DNA of 39,926 nt from Candidatus Omnitrophota bacterium. GTDB taxonomy: Bacteria; Omnitrophota; Gorgyraeia; Gygaellales; Profunditerraquicolaceae. The DNA is taken from NCBI GenBank assembly GCA_026387405.1, contig JAPLLV010000012.1, positions 1-39,926 on the forward strand, read 5' to 3'. Made by a program: the position numbers and the translations under genes. The notes under the pieces were generated by a model that was not told the origin of the DNA, made no database searches, and saw only the letters and a program-made list of their open reading frames with translations. Shown here in pieces: positions 7,523-15,763 of this stretch. Within the stretch, counting starts at the first letter, position 1. Each line of letters starts with the position of its first letter.

Positions 7523-8749
7523 TTACGCAAACCTTTCCTTTACCGAATCCAAATGTTTAGTCAGCCCTTCGATCCCGGCGATCTTCTCCAACGGCTCGCG
7601 CACCTTCTCCAGGGCCTTCTTGGAATAACTGATCACGTGATTGGTCTTGATAAAGTCGGTAGCCGATAACCCGGAAAAAAATCTCGCTGTTCCGCAGGTC
7701 GGCAGCACGTGGCTGGGGCCCGCGACATAATCCCCCACAGCCGTCGGGCTATAAGGGCCTAAGAATATCGCTCCGGCATTCCTTATTTTCTTTAGCAGCC
7801 TGCGGGAGTTCTGGACTAATATTTCCAGATGTTCCGGAGCGATATTATTGGAGATCTCCGCCGCCTCCTCCAGGTTCTTGGTCAAGATAATATAACCCGG
7901 GGCATCCCCCATCTGGCCTTTGATCTGGACGGCAAGGCTCTTGGAATTAGTGATCAATATAGCCAGGCCTCCGATATGCTCTGCCTGGGCTTTTAAGTCC
8001 GCGATAATGAATTTGGGGTCGCTAAAGCGGTTGGCAATAACTACCAGTTCCGTGGGGCCGGCGATCATGTCAATATCCACATAACCAAAGACCTGACGCT
8101 TGGCCTCGCTGACATAGATATTCCCGGGGCCGATGATCTTATCCACCCTGGGCACGGTCTTGGTGCCAAAGGCCAGGGCCCCGATAGCCTGGGCCCCTCC
8201 CATCCTGTAGACCTCATCCACTTTCAACAGGTCCGCCAGCACCAGGATGTGCGGATTGATAAAACCCCTTTTATCGGGAGGGCTTACCAATATTATTCTT
8301 TTTACGCCGGCTACCTTGGCCGGCAGCACGGTCATGTAAACAGTTGAGGCCAGGGGGGCTGTGCCGGCCGGAATATAAATACCTACTTTCTCCAGAGGCT
8401 GATATTATTCCCCCAGCACCAAACCGTCGCCGCCCTTGATGCGCCAGGACTTGCGGATGGACCTGCGGTAAAAACGATTGACATTCTCGATGATTATTTT
8501 TAAGTTGGAGACAAAATTCGGGGTAATATTCTGATATGCGCCGCTGATCTCTATCTGCGAGACCTTGAGCTGTTTCGGCGAGAGTTTCACCTTGTCGAAT
8601 TTACGCGTATACTTGATCACCGCCTCATCGCCGGAGGTACGCACGTCTTCAAGGATGCGGCGCACCTTTTCTTCAATGCGCTTGGAACGCAAGAACTGGC
8701 GATTGTATATCTTCTCTAACTTTTTACTGGATGAACGTATTATTTTCAT
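7523..8749 (-). pseudogene. hisD: Histidinol dehydrogenase interrupted by one in-frame TAA
   Basis: HisD oxidises histidinol to histidine in two NAD-dependent steps. The reading frame from the ATG at 8749 runs through residue 114 (GGDGLVLGE), meets TAA at 8405-8407, and continues in the same frame with YQPLEKVGIYIPAGTAPLASTVYM and the rest of a normal HisD: GPGNIYVSEAKRQVFG, AGPTELVVIA, KAQAEHIG, APEHLEI and AGPSHVLPTCGTARF. No other lesion is visible. The stop sits just before the conserved PLxxVGxYIP segment, where Lys or Arg is usual, so a single AAA-to-TAA change could explain it. No good restart is visible downstream. It may be a true pseudogene, a strain polymorphism or a sequence error. 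The ATG overlaps the alaS stop (ATGA). Confidence 0.9.
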
Positions 8750-11370
8750 TTTTTAAAATTGGCTAGTAAGTTTTTTAATTCCTCGAAAGCCTGGGTGAAA
8801 TTCTGCGGGGCATTCCCGCCGGCCTGGGCGAAATCCTTTCTTCCTCCGCCTGAGCCGCCGATGAATTTAGCTATTGCCGTAACTAAGGCTGACGCGTCAA
8901 GGCCTTTCTCCGTCAGGTCCTGGGTTACTCCTACTACCAGCATTGCCTTGCCTCCAACGCCGGAACCCAGGGCCACCACTCCGCTGGATATTTTTTGTTT
9001 GACCAGGTCCACATTTGTCCTTAGAATCCCCATATCCAGTCCGTCAATCACCTTGGCCACCACCTTTATCCCGTTGACTTCCGCGGCCTCACGAATAATA
9101 TCATCCAGAGATGACTTTACAGAATCAAGCTTTTGCGTATTTAATCTCTTATCCAGTTCCTTGAGTTGACTGAGTTTTTTTCCAATCTCTACGGCTACTT
9201 TATCCTTAGTAGTGTTAAGCAGCCTCGCGGCATCTTCAATAATCGCCTCTTCCTCCCTTACCAGCCAGTAAGCGGATTTTCCGGTAACTGCCTCTATCCT
9301 CCTTATGCCGCTGGCCACCGAGCTCTCCTGGATGATCTTAAAAAGGCCAATCTGGCCGGTGTATTTCAGGTGCGTTCCTCCGCAAAGCTCCCTGGAGATA
9401 TCGCCGATAGAAACTACGCGTATCTTACCTTCGTATTTTTCGGCAAAAAAAGCCAGGGCCCCGGTCTTTTTCGCGTTGGCCAAAGGCAAAATCTTAGTGC
9501 TCAACGCATAATTCCCCATGACACTATCATTAACGGTCTCCTCCACCCGCTTTAATTCTTCCGGGCCGATATCCTTGAAATGGGTGAAATCAAACCGCAA
9601 CTTCTCCGCGGCCACCAATGAACCTTGCTGCTTGACGTGAGATCCGAGCACCTTGCGCAAGGCCGCCTGCAAAAGATGCGTGGCGGTGTGATTCCGGGCA
9701 ATATCCATCCGGCGTTCAAAATCGACTTCCGCGCTCACCGCCATATTCTCTTTAAAACTCCCCTGTTTCACCCTGCCCATATGAACCGTAACCTTGCCGG
9801 TTTTTTTCGTGTCCAGAACGATAAAAATATTTTTGCCTTTTACGATCAGGCCGGCGTCCCCCACCTGCCCGCCGGACTCCGCGTAAAAAGGAGATTTGTC
9901 TAATACGATCTCGGCGGTCTCGCCTGGATTTATTTTCCTGGCCTCCGCGCTGAGTTTAAAAAGCTTGAGGATCTTGGCGCCGGATTTATGCGCTTCATAG
10001 CCTAAAAATTTGGTCTCTTTTATCTTCAGCTTCAGTTCTTTGACATCAAAGACATCGCCCTTCATCGCGCTCTGCAGTTTGGAGCGGCTTTTTTGATCCT
10101 CCAATTCCTTATCGAATGCCACTTGTGAAAAAGCAATCCCTTCTTTATTAAGCCAGGACCTGGTCAATTCCAAGGGAATACCATGGGTATCATACAGTTG
10201 AAAAGCCAAAACCCCTGCCTTAAAGGCGTCCGGTTTAGCTGTGAACCCTGCGAATTTTTCCTTAAACAGATTGGCACTGGAATTTAATGTAGCGATAAAG
10301 CCTTTCTCTTCAGAAAGAATGATCTGGGCGATATTCTCTCTGCGTTTGGAGATCTCCGGATAAGGCATCTTCATCACTTGAGCCACTCCGGCGGTCAGCT
10401 TGTACAGATAGGGCTTATCAATTCCCAGGGCGCGCAGATGCATGACACATTTACGGATGATCTTGCGCACCACATACCCCCGGCCTTCATTGGAAGGCAT
10501 GATCCCGTCATAGATGGAAAAGGTTATGGCGCGGATATGATCGCTAACGGCGTAGATCAATTCTTTTTCGTTCAGGGGATGCAGCTTAATACCCTGTTTG
10601 ATCTCTTTGATTATCGGCGCGAATAAATCCGTCTCAAAGTTATTCTTTACCCCTTGCATTACCGCGGCCAGGCGCTCTAGGCCCATACCGGTATCGATAT
10701 TCTTTTGCGGCAGAGGCTCTAACATCCCGCCTTCTTTACGGTTAAACTGGGTAAAGACCAGATTCCATATTTCTACGAACCTTGCGCAGCCGCAGGCAGG
10801 GGTGCAATCCGACTTGCCGCATCCGGTATCCTTGCCAAAATCAAAAAATATTTCCGAGCAGGGACCGCACGGGCCATTAGGCCCCTTGGTTTTAGCCTCT
10901 GACGGCCAGAAATTCTCCTTATCCCCCAGCCTTACAATTTTCTGCTCCGGGATTTTAACCGTGTCTTTCCAGATCGCATAAGCCTCAGCGTCGTCTTTAT
11001 AAACCGACACCCACAGCTTTTGAGGGTTAACTTTTAATTCCCGGGTGAGGAATTCCCAGGCCCAGGCAATAGCCTCCTTCTTAAAATAATCCCCGAAGGA
11101 AAAATTTCCCAGCATTTCAAAAAAAGTATGATGCCCGCTGGTATGGCCGACCTTCTCCAGGTCATCCGTGCGCAGGCAACGCTGGGAGGTGGCTGCGCGG
11201 CGAAAATCTTTGACCAACCCCAGAAATTCCTTTTTGAACTGGTTCATCCCCGCGGGAGTAAATAAAACCGTTTGATCATCCTTGGGAACCAGGGAATCGC
11301 TCTCGACTATTTTGTGTTTTTTGGATTTAAAGAAATCCAGGAACTTCTGCCGTAAAATATCAGTTTTCAC
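8746..11370 (-). CDS. alaS: Alanyl-tRNA synthetase
   Basis: AlaRS charges tRNA-Ala and edits mischarged Ser/Gly. The 874-residue protein has the class II catalytic core (DLEKVGHTSGHHTFFEMLGNFSFGDYF near 70-96, and the motif 3-like GRGYVVRKIIRK near 297). The editing-domain zinc ligands are H561 and H565 (ARNHTATHLL) and C663 and H667 (CGGTH). The C-Ala domain ends in the glycine-rich GGSGGGRKDFAQAGG. The start codon is GTG at 11370, preceded by GGGAG. A 41-43 bp hairpin lies 21 nt upstream. Its position next to recX and recA is a common bacterial order. It would charge the tRNA-Ala(CGC) in this window. Confidence 0.97.
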   Translation of the reverse strand: MKTDILRQKFLDFFKSKKHKIVESDSLVPKDDQTVLFTPAGMNQFKKEFLGLVKDFRRAATSQRCLRTDDLEKVGHTSGHHTFFEMLGNFSFGDYFKKEAIAWAWEFLTRELKVNPQKLWVSVYKDDAEAYAIWKDTVKIPEQKIVRLGDKENFWPSEAKTKGPNGPCGPCSEIFFDFGKDTGCGKSDCTPACGCARFVEIWNLVFTQFNRKEGGMLEPLPQKNIDTGMGLERLAAVMQGVKNNFETDLFAPIIKEIKQGIKLHPLNEKELIYAVSDHIRAITFSIYDGIMPSNEGRGYVVRKIIRKCVMHLRALGIDKPYLYKLTAGVAQVMKMPYPEISKRRENIAQIILSEEKGFIATLNSSANLFKEKFAGFTAKPDAFKAGVLAFQLYDTHGIPLELTRSWLNKEGIAFSQVAFDKELEDQKSRSKLQSAMKGDVFDVKELKLKIKETKFLGYEAHKSGAKILKLFKLSAEARKINPGETAEIVLDKSPFYAESGGQVGDAGLIVKGKNIFIVLDTKKTGKVTVHMGRVKQGSFKENMAVSAEVDFERRMDIARNHTATHLLQAALRKVLGSHVKQQGSLVAAEKLRFDFTHFKDIGPEELKRVEETVNDSVMGNYALSTKILPLANAKKTGALAFFAEKYEGKIRVVSIGDISRELCGGTHLKYTGQIGLFKIIQESSVASGIRRIEAVTGKSAYWLVREEEAIIEDAARLLNTTKDKVAVEIGKKLSQLKELDKRLNTQKLDSVKSSLDDIIREAAEVNGIKVVAKVIDGLDMGILRTNVDLVKQKISSGVVALGSGVGGKAMLVVGVTQDLTEKGLDASALVTAIAKFIGGSGGGRKDFAQAGGNAPQNFTQAFEELKNLLANFKK

Positions 11371-11390
11371 CTGAAAATCTCCCTAATTCC

Positions 11391-11433
11391 TTCCAGACCC
11401 GCGGTGGAGCGCACTTCCACCGCGGGTCTGGAA
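11391..11433. repeat. Long hairpin, family B copy 2 (upstream of alaS)
   Basis: TTCCAGACCCGCGGTGGA (11391-11408) and its exact reverse complement (11416-11433) with a 7-nt loop. It fills the recX-alaS gap and lies 21 nt upstream of the alaS GTG. The U-tract is on the upstream side for minus-strand transcription, so it does not look like a terminator of recX. Confidence 0.92.
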
Positions 11434-11439
11434 AAAAAA

Positions 11440-12009
11440 CTACCTTAGATTTTCCAATACGCCTACAATAATCTCCGGACTAAAACCGCGGCGGACCAGA
11501 TACCCGTAGAGCCTGCGCCTGGCCTTTTGCGGCTCAATACCTTCCAACCTGGAAAATCTTTCCTTAGCAACTCCCCTGACTATCTCTTCTTCAATATAAC
11601 CGTCTTGGGCTGCCTTAAGGCTTTCTTCAATGACAGGCGCGCTTATGCCTTTTTGCCTTAATTCCAGCTCTATCCTTCTTAACCCAAAAGGTTTTTTAAG
11701 GCGCTCCGTCACCCAGGCCCTGGCAAAAGAGAGATCATCAATAAACTTTTTTTCTTTTAAGAAACCAATAGTCTCTTCAACGGCCTGCGGGGTAAATTTC
11801 TTCTTCTCCAGCCGCTGGCGTAACTCTTGCGCGCTGCGAGACCTGAATTTTAAAAGCAGGAACGCGTATTCCCGCGCATCCTTGAATGCCTTGTCATTGC
11901 GAGGAGCCGAAGGACGACGCCTGCCTGCCGGCAGGCAGGAAGCAATCCCAATTTTGAGATTGCTTCGCTTCGCTCGCAATGACAATTGTTGCGCTTGTAT
12001 CAGCTTCAA
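11440..12009 (-). CDS. recX: Regulatory protein RecX with a REP-encoded N-terminus
   Basis: RecX binds RecA filaments and limits their activity. The conserved three-helix repeats are visible: AREYAFLLLKFRSRSAQELRQRLEKKKF, VEETIGFLKEKKFIDDLSFARAWVTERL, LRRIELELRQKGI, and the final RRRLYGYLVRRGFSPEIIVGVL. Before them, residues about 9-40 (starting LSLRAKRSN and ending APRNDK) are the translation of a REP-like palindrome at 11892-11984. I favour the TTG at 12009, which overlaps the upstream protease stop by 4 nt (TTGA). A TTG at 12051 is also open. No ATG lies between the repeat and the conserved domain, so the repeat peptide is probably translated. Confidence 0.85.
   Translation of the reverse strand: MKLIQAQQLSLRAKRSNLKIGIASCLPAGRRRPSAPRNDKAFKDAREYAFLLLKFRSRSAQELRQRLEKKKFTPQAVEETIGFLKEKKFIDDLSFARAWVTERLKKPFGLRRIELELRQKGISAPVIEESLKAAQDGYIEEEIVRGVAKERFSRLEGIEPQKARRRLYGYLVRRGFSPEIIVGVLENLR
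11892..11984. repeat. REP-like dispersed palindrome, copy 3 of 4, inside recX
   Basis: TGTCATTGCGAGG at one end and CGCTCGCAATGACA at the other, with AGCAATCCC/GATTGCTTCG inside and an extra CTGCCTGCCGGCAGGCAG palindrome. It is open in the recX frame. Confidence 0.9.
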
Positions 12010-13418
12010 TCTCTTAATAGAAAATATCCGCGGTTGGTCCTGACCAGGCAATTGCCTTTTAAGCCGGTTACCGCATTCTTGTAATCGATAAGGTTTGCGA
12101 CAGGTTGTTTGTTTATCTCTAACAACAAATCACCGCTGGAAACCCCTGCGGCATCGGCAGGGCTTCCCGGAACAACCCTTACCACAAAAACACCTTCATT
12201 AGCCTGGGCGACCATCATCCCCCGCCAACTTCCTCCTGCCGCGCTCTTTGGTTGCTGCGGCTTTGCAGCCTCGGCCTCATCCGGCCTTATGCCTACTATA
12301 GCCTCTAAGCCCGATTGCTGGCTGTTGCGTATTACAATTATCTTTACGCGATGCCCGGCCTCTAACCGGTCTATAGCGTTCAGGAACTCCCGCGCATTAC
12401 TAATGACGATATTATCTATTTGCCTGATGATATCTCCTGCCTTTAATCCGCAGGCCTCGGCAGGACTACCCTGTAATACCTGGATCACCAGCACTCCGCG
12501 CGCATCTGCCAATCCAAAATACTGCACCAGCTGCTCGTTCAAACCCTGGACTACCATCCCCAGCCAACCATGCGCTATTCTTTTGCCCGCGATAAGCTGA
12601 GAGATTATCCTCTTGGCATTATTAATCGGTATGGCAAACCCGATCCCCTGATATCCTCCCGTAGTGGAAAATATGGCCGTATTTATCCCTACTATCTCAC
12701 CCCTGAGGCTGACCAACGGCCCGCCGGAATTCCCGGGGTTAATCGCGGCATCCGTCTGAATAAGGTTACCATAATCCCTGCCCTGCGCAAGCGCGCTCCC
12801 CAGTGAGCGATGGAGCGCGCTGATCACGCCTACAGATACCGTTGGCTCGGGGTTCTCCATGGCAAAGGCATAGGGATTACCGATAGCCACTGCCCACTGG
12901 CCGACTTTCAAGGCATCCGAATCTCCCAACAGGCCGAAAGGAAGATTGCGCGCATTTATCTTGATCACTGCCAGATCTAACCGCGAGTCTGTCCCTTTGA
13001 CCTCTCCTTTAAAAGCCCGGCCGTCAGCCAGAGTCACGACGATCTTATCGGCGCTTGCCACTACGTGCTCATTGGTCAAAATATACCCATCGGGATTAAT
13101 GATCACTCCTGAACCAAGACCTATCTGCTTAAATTCCCTCTCCGGGACCTCGCCAAAAAAATCGCTAAAGAAACGGCGGAAAAATTCGTCCTCGCTAAAA
13201 GGTGAGCCGGCAAAAGAATTGTTGTAAACTCCATAATCCCTGATCCTGGCAATATGTTCGGTGCTGATAGAAACCACTGCCTTGCCGGAGGTATTGGCCA
13301 CATTGATCACCGCGTCTTCCATGCCGAATCCTTCCAGGGAAGACTTATCCGCATAGACCTGCGGGCAAAAAGCAACCCCCGCAAAGATTATACTAATAAA
13401 TAAAATCTTTTTTTTCAT
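12006..13418 (-). CDS. HtrA/Deg-family periplasmic serine protease with two PDZ domains
   Basis: The protein is a predicted envelope protease/chaperone for misfolded proteins. From the ATG at 13418 it has a signal peptide (KKKILFISIIFAGVAFCPQVYA) and a trypsin-like domain with the catalytic triad H118 (LTNEHVV), D148 (SRLDLAV) and S231 (NPGNSGGPL). Two PDZ domains follow at about 285-370 and 390-465, the second shorter. The length of 470 residues fits DegP/DegQ/MucD. A longer frame to 13457 would add a leader encoded by the heptamer repeat tract, so the ATG just before the signal peptide is preferred. It separates recA from recX, an uncommon insertion into that pair. Confidence 0.92.
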   Translation of the reverse strand: MKKKILFISIIFAGVAFCPQVYADKSSLEGFGMEDAVINVANTSGKAVVSISTEHIARIRDYGVYNNSFAGSPFSEDEFFRRFFSDFFGEVPEREFKQIGLGSGVIINPDGYILTNEHVVASADKIVVTLADGRAFKGEVKGTDSRLDLAVIKINARNLPFGLLGDSDALKVGQWAVAIGNPYAFAMENPEPTVSVGVISALHRSLGSALAQGRDYGNLIQTDAAINPGNSGGPLVSLRGEIVGINTAIFSTTGGYQGIGFAIPINNAKRIISQLIAGKRIAHGWLGMVVQGLNEQLVQYFGLADARGVLVIQVLQGSPAEACGLKAGDIIRQIDNIVISNAREFLNAIDRLEAGHRVKIIVIRNSQQSGLEAIVGIRPDEAEAAKPQQPKSAAGGSWRGMMVAQANEGVFVVRVVPGSPADAAGVSSGDLLLEINKQPVANLIDYKNAVTGLKGNCLVRTNRGYFLLRD

Positions 13419-13428
13419 TTCATAAACT

Positions 13429-13463
13429 AACGCCAGCGACCAACGACTAACGACCAACGACTA
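13429..13463. repeat. Heptanucleotide array (ACGACYA)5 at the recA stop
   Basis: Five tandem, partly degenerate 7-bp units (last four: GCGACCA, ACGACTA, ACGACCA, ACGACTA). On the coding strand the array begins exactly with the recA TAG stop (13461-13463). Confidence 0.88.
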
Positions 13464-14495
13464 TATGCCCGTGATCTTCTTGCGGACCTCTTTTTCTATA
13501 TCGTCCTGCAGCTTTGGTTTTTCCCGCAGGAGCTTTATTGCAGCATCCCTGCCCTGGCCGATCTTCTCCTGGCCAAAAGAAAGCCAGGTGCCGGACTTTT
13601 CAATTACGCCCGTGTTAACCCCGGCGTCAATTACGCTTCCGGCCTTGGAAATCCCCTCGTTGTGTAAGGTATCAAATTCTGCCTCGCGAAAAGGCGGGGC
13701 AACCTTATTTTTAACCACCTTGGCCCTAACATGGTTACCAATGACCATATCGCCGGATTTTAAGGTAGCGATCCTCCTGAGGTCCAGCCTTATCGATGAG
13801 TAGAACTTAAGCGCGCGGCCTCCGGGGGTCGTTTCAGGACTTCCGAACATTACCCCGATCTTCTCGCGCAGCTGATTAATAAAGATCATGCAGGTGCGCG
13901 ACTTACTGATGGCCGCTGTGAGTTTACGCAAGGCCTGAGACATCAACCTGGCCTGCAGGCCTACATGCGCATCGCCCATTTCGCCTTCAATCTCCGCGCG
14001 CGGGGTAAGCGCCGCCACCGAGTCAATGATAATCACATCCACGGCATTTGAACGCACCAGGGTCTCGGCGATCTCCAATGCCTGTTCTCCGGTATCCGGT
14101 TGGGAGATCAATAGATCGTCCAGGTTCACCCCGATGATCTTGGCGTAGGTGGAATCAAAGGCGTGCTCGGCGTCAATAAAAGCCGCGACACCGCCTTTTT
14201 TCTGCACTTCACGTATCACGCAAAGAGTAAGAGTGGTCTTACCGGATGCCTCCGGCCCAAATATCTCAACCACCCTCCCCCGAGGCAGGCCGCCAACACC
14301 CAAAGCCAGGTCCAGGGTCAACGCTCCGGTAGGGATGGCCTCTACGTTCACCTTGACATCCCCGCCCAGCTTCATAATCGAGCCTTTGCCAAACTGTTTC
14401 TCTATCTGGGCAAGGGCTAATTCCAGGGCCTTCTGCCGCTCAGAAACGTTCTTTGCCTCTTGTTTTCCTTCCTCTTTTTTCTTTTCTGCGATCAT
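13461..14495 (-). CDS. recA: Recombinase RecA
   Basis: RecA catalyses homologous strand exchange and promotes LexA cleavage. The 344-residue protein has Walker A GPEASGKT at residues 80-87, the Walker B region [14 protein letters not shown], loop L1/L2 segments including [21 protein letters not shown], and the signature [14 protein letters not shown]. The start at 14495 is preceded by GGAGG (14502-14506, 6-nt spacing) and a consensus sigma70 promoter. I saw no LexA-type operator (neither CTGT-N8-ACAG nor GAAC-N4-GTTC) in the short leader. It heads a co-directional run with the HtrA protease, recX and alaS. Confidence 0.97.
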   Translation of the reverse strand: MIAEKKKEEGKQEAKNVSERQKALELALAQIEKQFGKGSIMKLGGDVKVNVEAIPTGALTLDLALGVGGLPRGRVVEIFGPEASGKTTLTLCVIREVQKKGGVAAFIDAEHAFDSTYAKIIGVNLDDLLISQPDTGEQALEIAETLVRSNAVDVIIIDSVAALTPRAEIEGEMGDAHVGLQARLMSQALRKLTAAISKSRTCMIFINQLREKIGVMFGSPETTPGGRALKFYSSIRLDLRRIATLKSGDMVIGNHVRAKVVKNKVAPPFREAEFDTLHNEGISKAGSVIDAGVNTGVIEKSGTWLSFGQEKIGQGRDAAIKLLREKPKLQDDIEKEVRKKITGI

Positions 14496-14529
14496 TATAG
14501 ACCTCCGGTTAGATTAATTTAGAAATTTT

Positions 14530-14558
14530 ATTATAACTTAATTCCCTATTGGTGTCAA
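14530..14558 (-). promoter_or_regulatory. Consensus sigma70 promoter of recA
   Basis: On the minus strand: TTGACA (14553-14558), 17-bp spacer, TATAAT (14530-14535). Both hexamers match consensus exactly. The expected start site near 14523 gives a leader of about 28 nt carrying GGAGG. Confidence 0.9.
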
Positions 14559-14584
14559 TTAAAGTTAAAAGGCGCTTTTCCTTG

Positions 14585-14629
14585 AAAAAAATCCCTCCTT
14601 TCCGCTTATATTAGACGAAAAAAGAGGGA
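14585..14629 (-). terminator. Rho-independent terminator after the TYYPAP gene triplet
   Basis: In minus-strand RNA, UCCCUCUUUUUU (14618-14629) pairs with GGAAAGGAGGGA (14592-14603), with a few G-U wobbles, followed by seven U (14585-14591). It lies between the last secreted-protein gene and the recA promoter. Confidence 0.82.
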
Positions 14630-14675
14630 AAATCTAACGAAAAACTATCCTCTGTCCCTAAAGCCAGCTACGATC

Positions 14676-15167
14676 TCAACAATTAGTAAACTTAATAACC
14701 CCCTTCGTTACACTAATAACACACGTTCCGCCGGATTGCGTTACTTTTAAAAGTACCGTGGCAGCAGCAGGATCTTCGCGGCTATTAGAGGGGGTTTCAG
14801 AATCACTGCCCATGATACCTTTAACGAATAATCTGCCATTTACATATAATCTCTTATCTGCTGGAGCAGCTATCCCAATACCTACATTTCCAGAGCCGGA
14901 TACAACTAATCTAATATCCGAAGAAACGCCCACCTGTAATAACCCTTGCGGCTCGCTTGTACCAATACCCACATTGCCGCTTCTAGTAGCAAGATAAGTG
15001 TTGGAAGTAGTTGTCAACTCAAAGTAACTTCCGCCTGGAGAAGGATAATAAGAAGTGATTGAAAATTTTTCTTCCACGATCGACTCATCTGCCGCAGCAA
15101 AAGAAAGAAAAAAATAATTCATTGCGGCCAAGACCAAAAACACTGTTATTCTAGAAATACTTCGCAT
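14676..15167 (-). CDS. Secreted TYYPAP-motif protein, paralogue 3
   Basis: This 163-residue exported protein has no assignable function. It has a signal peptide (about 1-26, ending FAAADES), then the family block EEKFSITSYYPSPGGSY, LTTTSNTYLAT, two VGIG-type repeats (GNVGIGTSEP...LLQVG and GNVGIGIAAP...LYVNG), FVKG, and a C-terminal pair of cysteines around a hydrophobic core (CVISVTKGVIKFTNC). VGIGT-P-x-LxV repeats also occur in phage tail-fibre and trimeric adhesin stalks, so a beta-rich surface or fibre protein is a reasonable guess. It aligns along its length with the next two genes and is last before the terminator. No Shine-Dalgarno is evident before the ATG. Confidence 0.82.
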   Translation of the reverse strand: MRSISRITVFLVLAAMNYFFLSFAAADESIVEEKFSITSYYPSPGGSYFELTTTSNTYLATRSGNVGIGTSEPQGLLQVGVSSDIRLVVSGSGNVGIGIAAPADKRLYVNGRLFVKGIMGSDSETPSNSREDPAAATVLLKVTQSGGTCVISVTKGVIKFTNC

Positions 15168-15198
15168 AGTCTTTATATAATAACGCTGCGGCCTTACT

Positions 15199-15732
15199 CT
15201 ATTCGCAATTAGAATAAGAAGTTATAATCCCGTCCAGTATAATTATTGTACAAATATTAGCCGCATCGCCGTACCCCGCGCAGGTACCATTTTTACAGAG
15301 CTGTAACGTACAAGGGGCTGGACACGCGCCTGCCCCAACACCCGGAGGGACAGAGCCTGCTGGATGCGATAACTCACCTTTTATGTACAGATCGCCAATT
15401 ACGTATAACTTGTAATCCAAAGGGGTGGTTGTTCCCATACCTATATTGCCATTGACTGATTTCTGCACAAATAAACCCGGGTTAGACGAATCTCCTACCT
15501 GTAGTAATCCTTGTGGCACGGGCGCGGTTGTGCCAATACCTACATTACTACTTCCGTCTGTAGCTAGATAAGTATTACCTGTGGTAGTCAAGTCTCTATA
15601 ACTCCCGTAAGGCGCAGGAAAATATGTAGTAATGGTAAGCCCCTCTTCTGTGCTTCCATATATAGAACCTACACAAAAAATAAATATAATAATTGTAAGT
15701 CTATAAATATTATTTTTGTTCAAGATCATCAT
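15199..15732 (-). CDS. Secreted TYYPAP-motif protein, paralogue 2
   Basis: This 177-residue exported paralogue has a signal peptide (about 1-26, YRLTIIIFIFCVGSIYG), then EEGLTITTYFPAPYGSYRDLTTTGNTYLAT, SNVGIGTTAP...LLQVG, GNIGMGTTTP...LYVIG and LYIKG. The insert before the C-terminus is Cys-rich, with GACPAPCTLQLCKNGTC, so disulphide bonding after export is likely. The C-terminus again has two cysteines around a hydrophobic strand (CTIIILDGIITSYSNC). The middle position and even spacing (about 31 nt on each side) indicate tandem duplication. MMI offers two adjacent ATGs. I keep the first. Confidence 0.82.
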   Translation of the reverse strand: MMILNKNNIYRLTIIIFIFCVGSIYGSTEEGLTITTYFPAPYGSYRDLTTTGNTYLATDGSSNVGIGTTAPVPQGLLQVGDSSNPGLFVQKSVNGNIGMGTTTPLDYKLYVIGDLYIKGELSHPAGSVPPGVGAGACPAPCTLQLCKNGTCAGYGDAANICTIIILDGIITSYSNCE

Positions 15733-15763
15733 ATAAGTTTCATTGCCCTAGTGATCCGAACTA

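Noticed and set aside
11391-11433. Hairpin copy 2 as a terminator of recX.
   Set aside because: The poly-T tract lies on the 5' side of the stem for minus-strand transcription, and the 3' side has no U-run.
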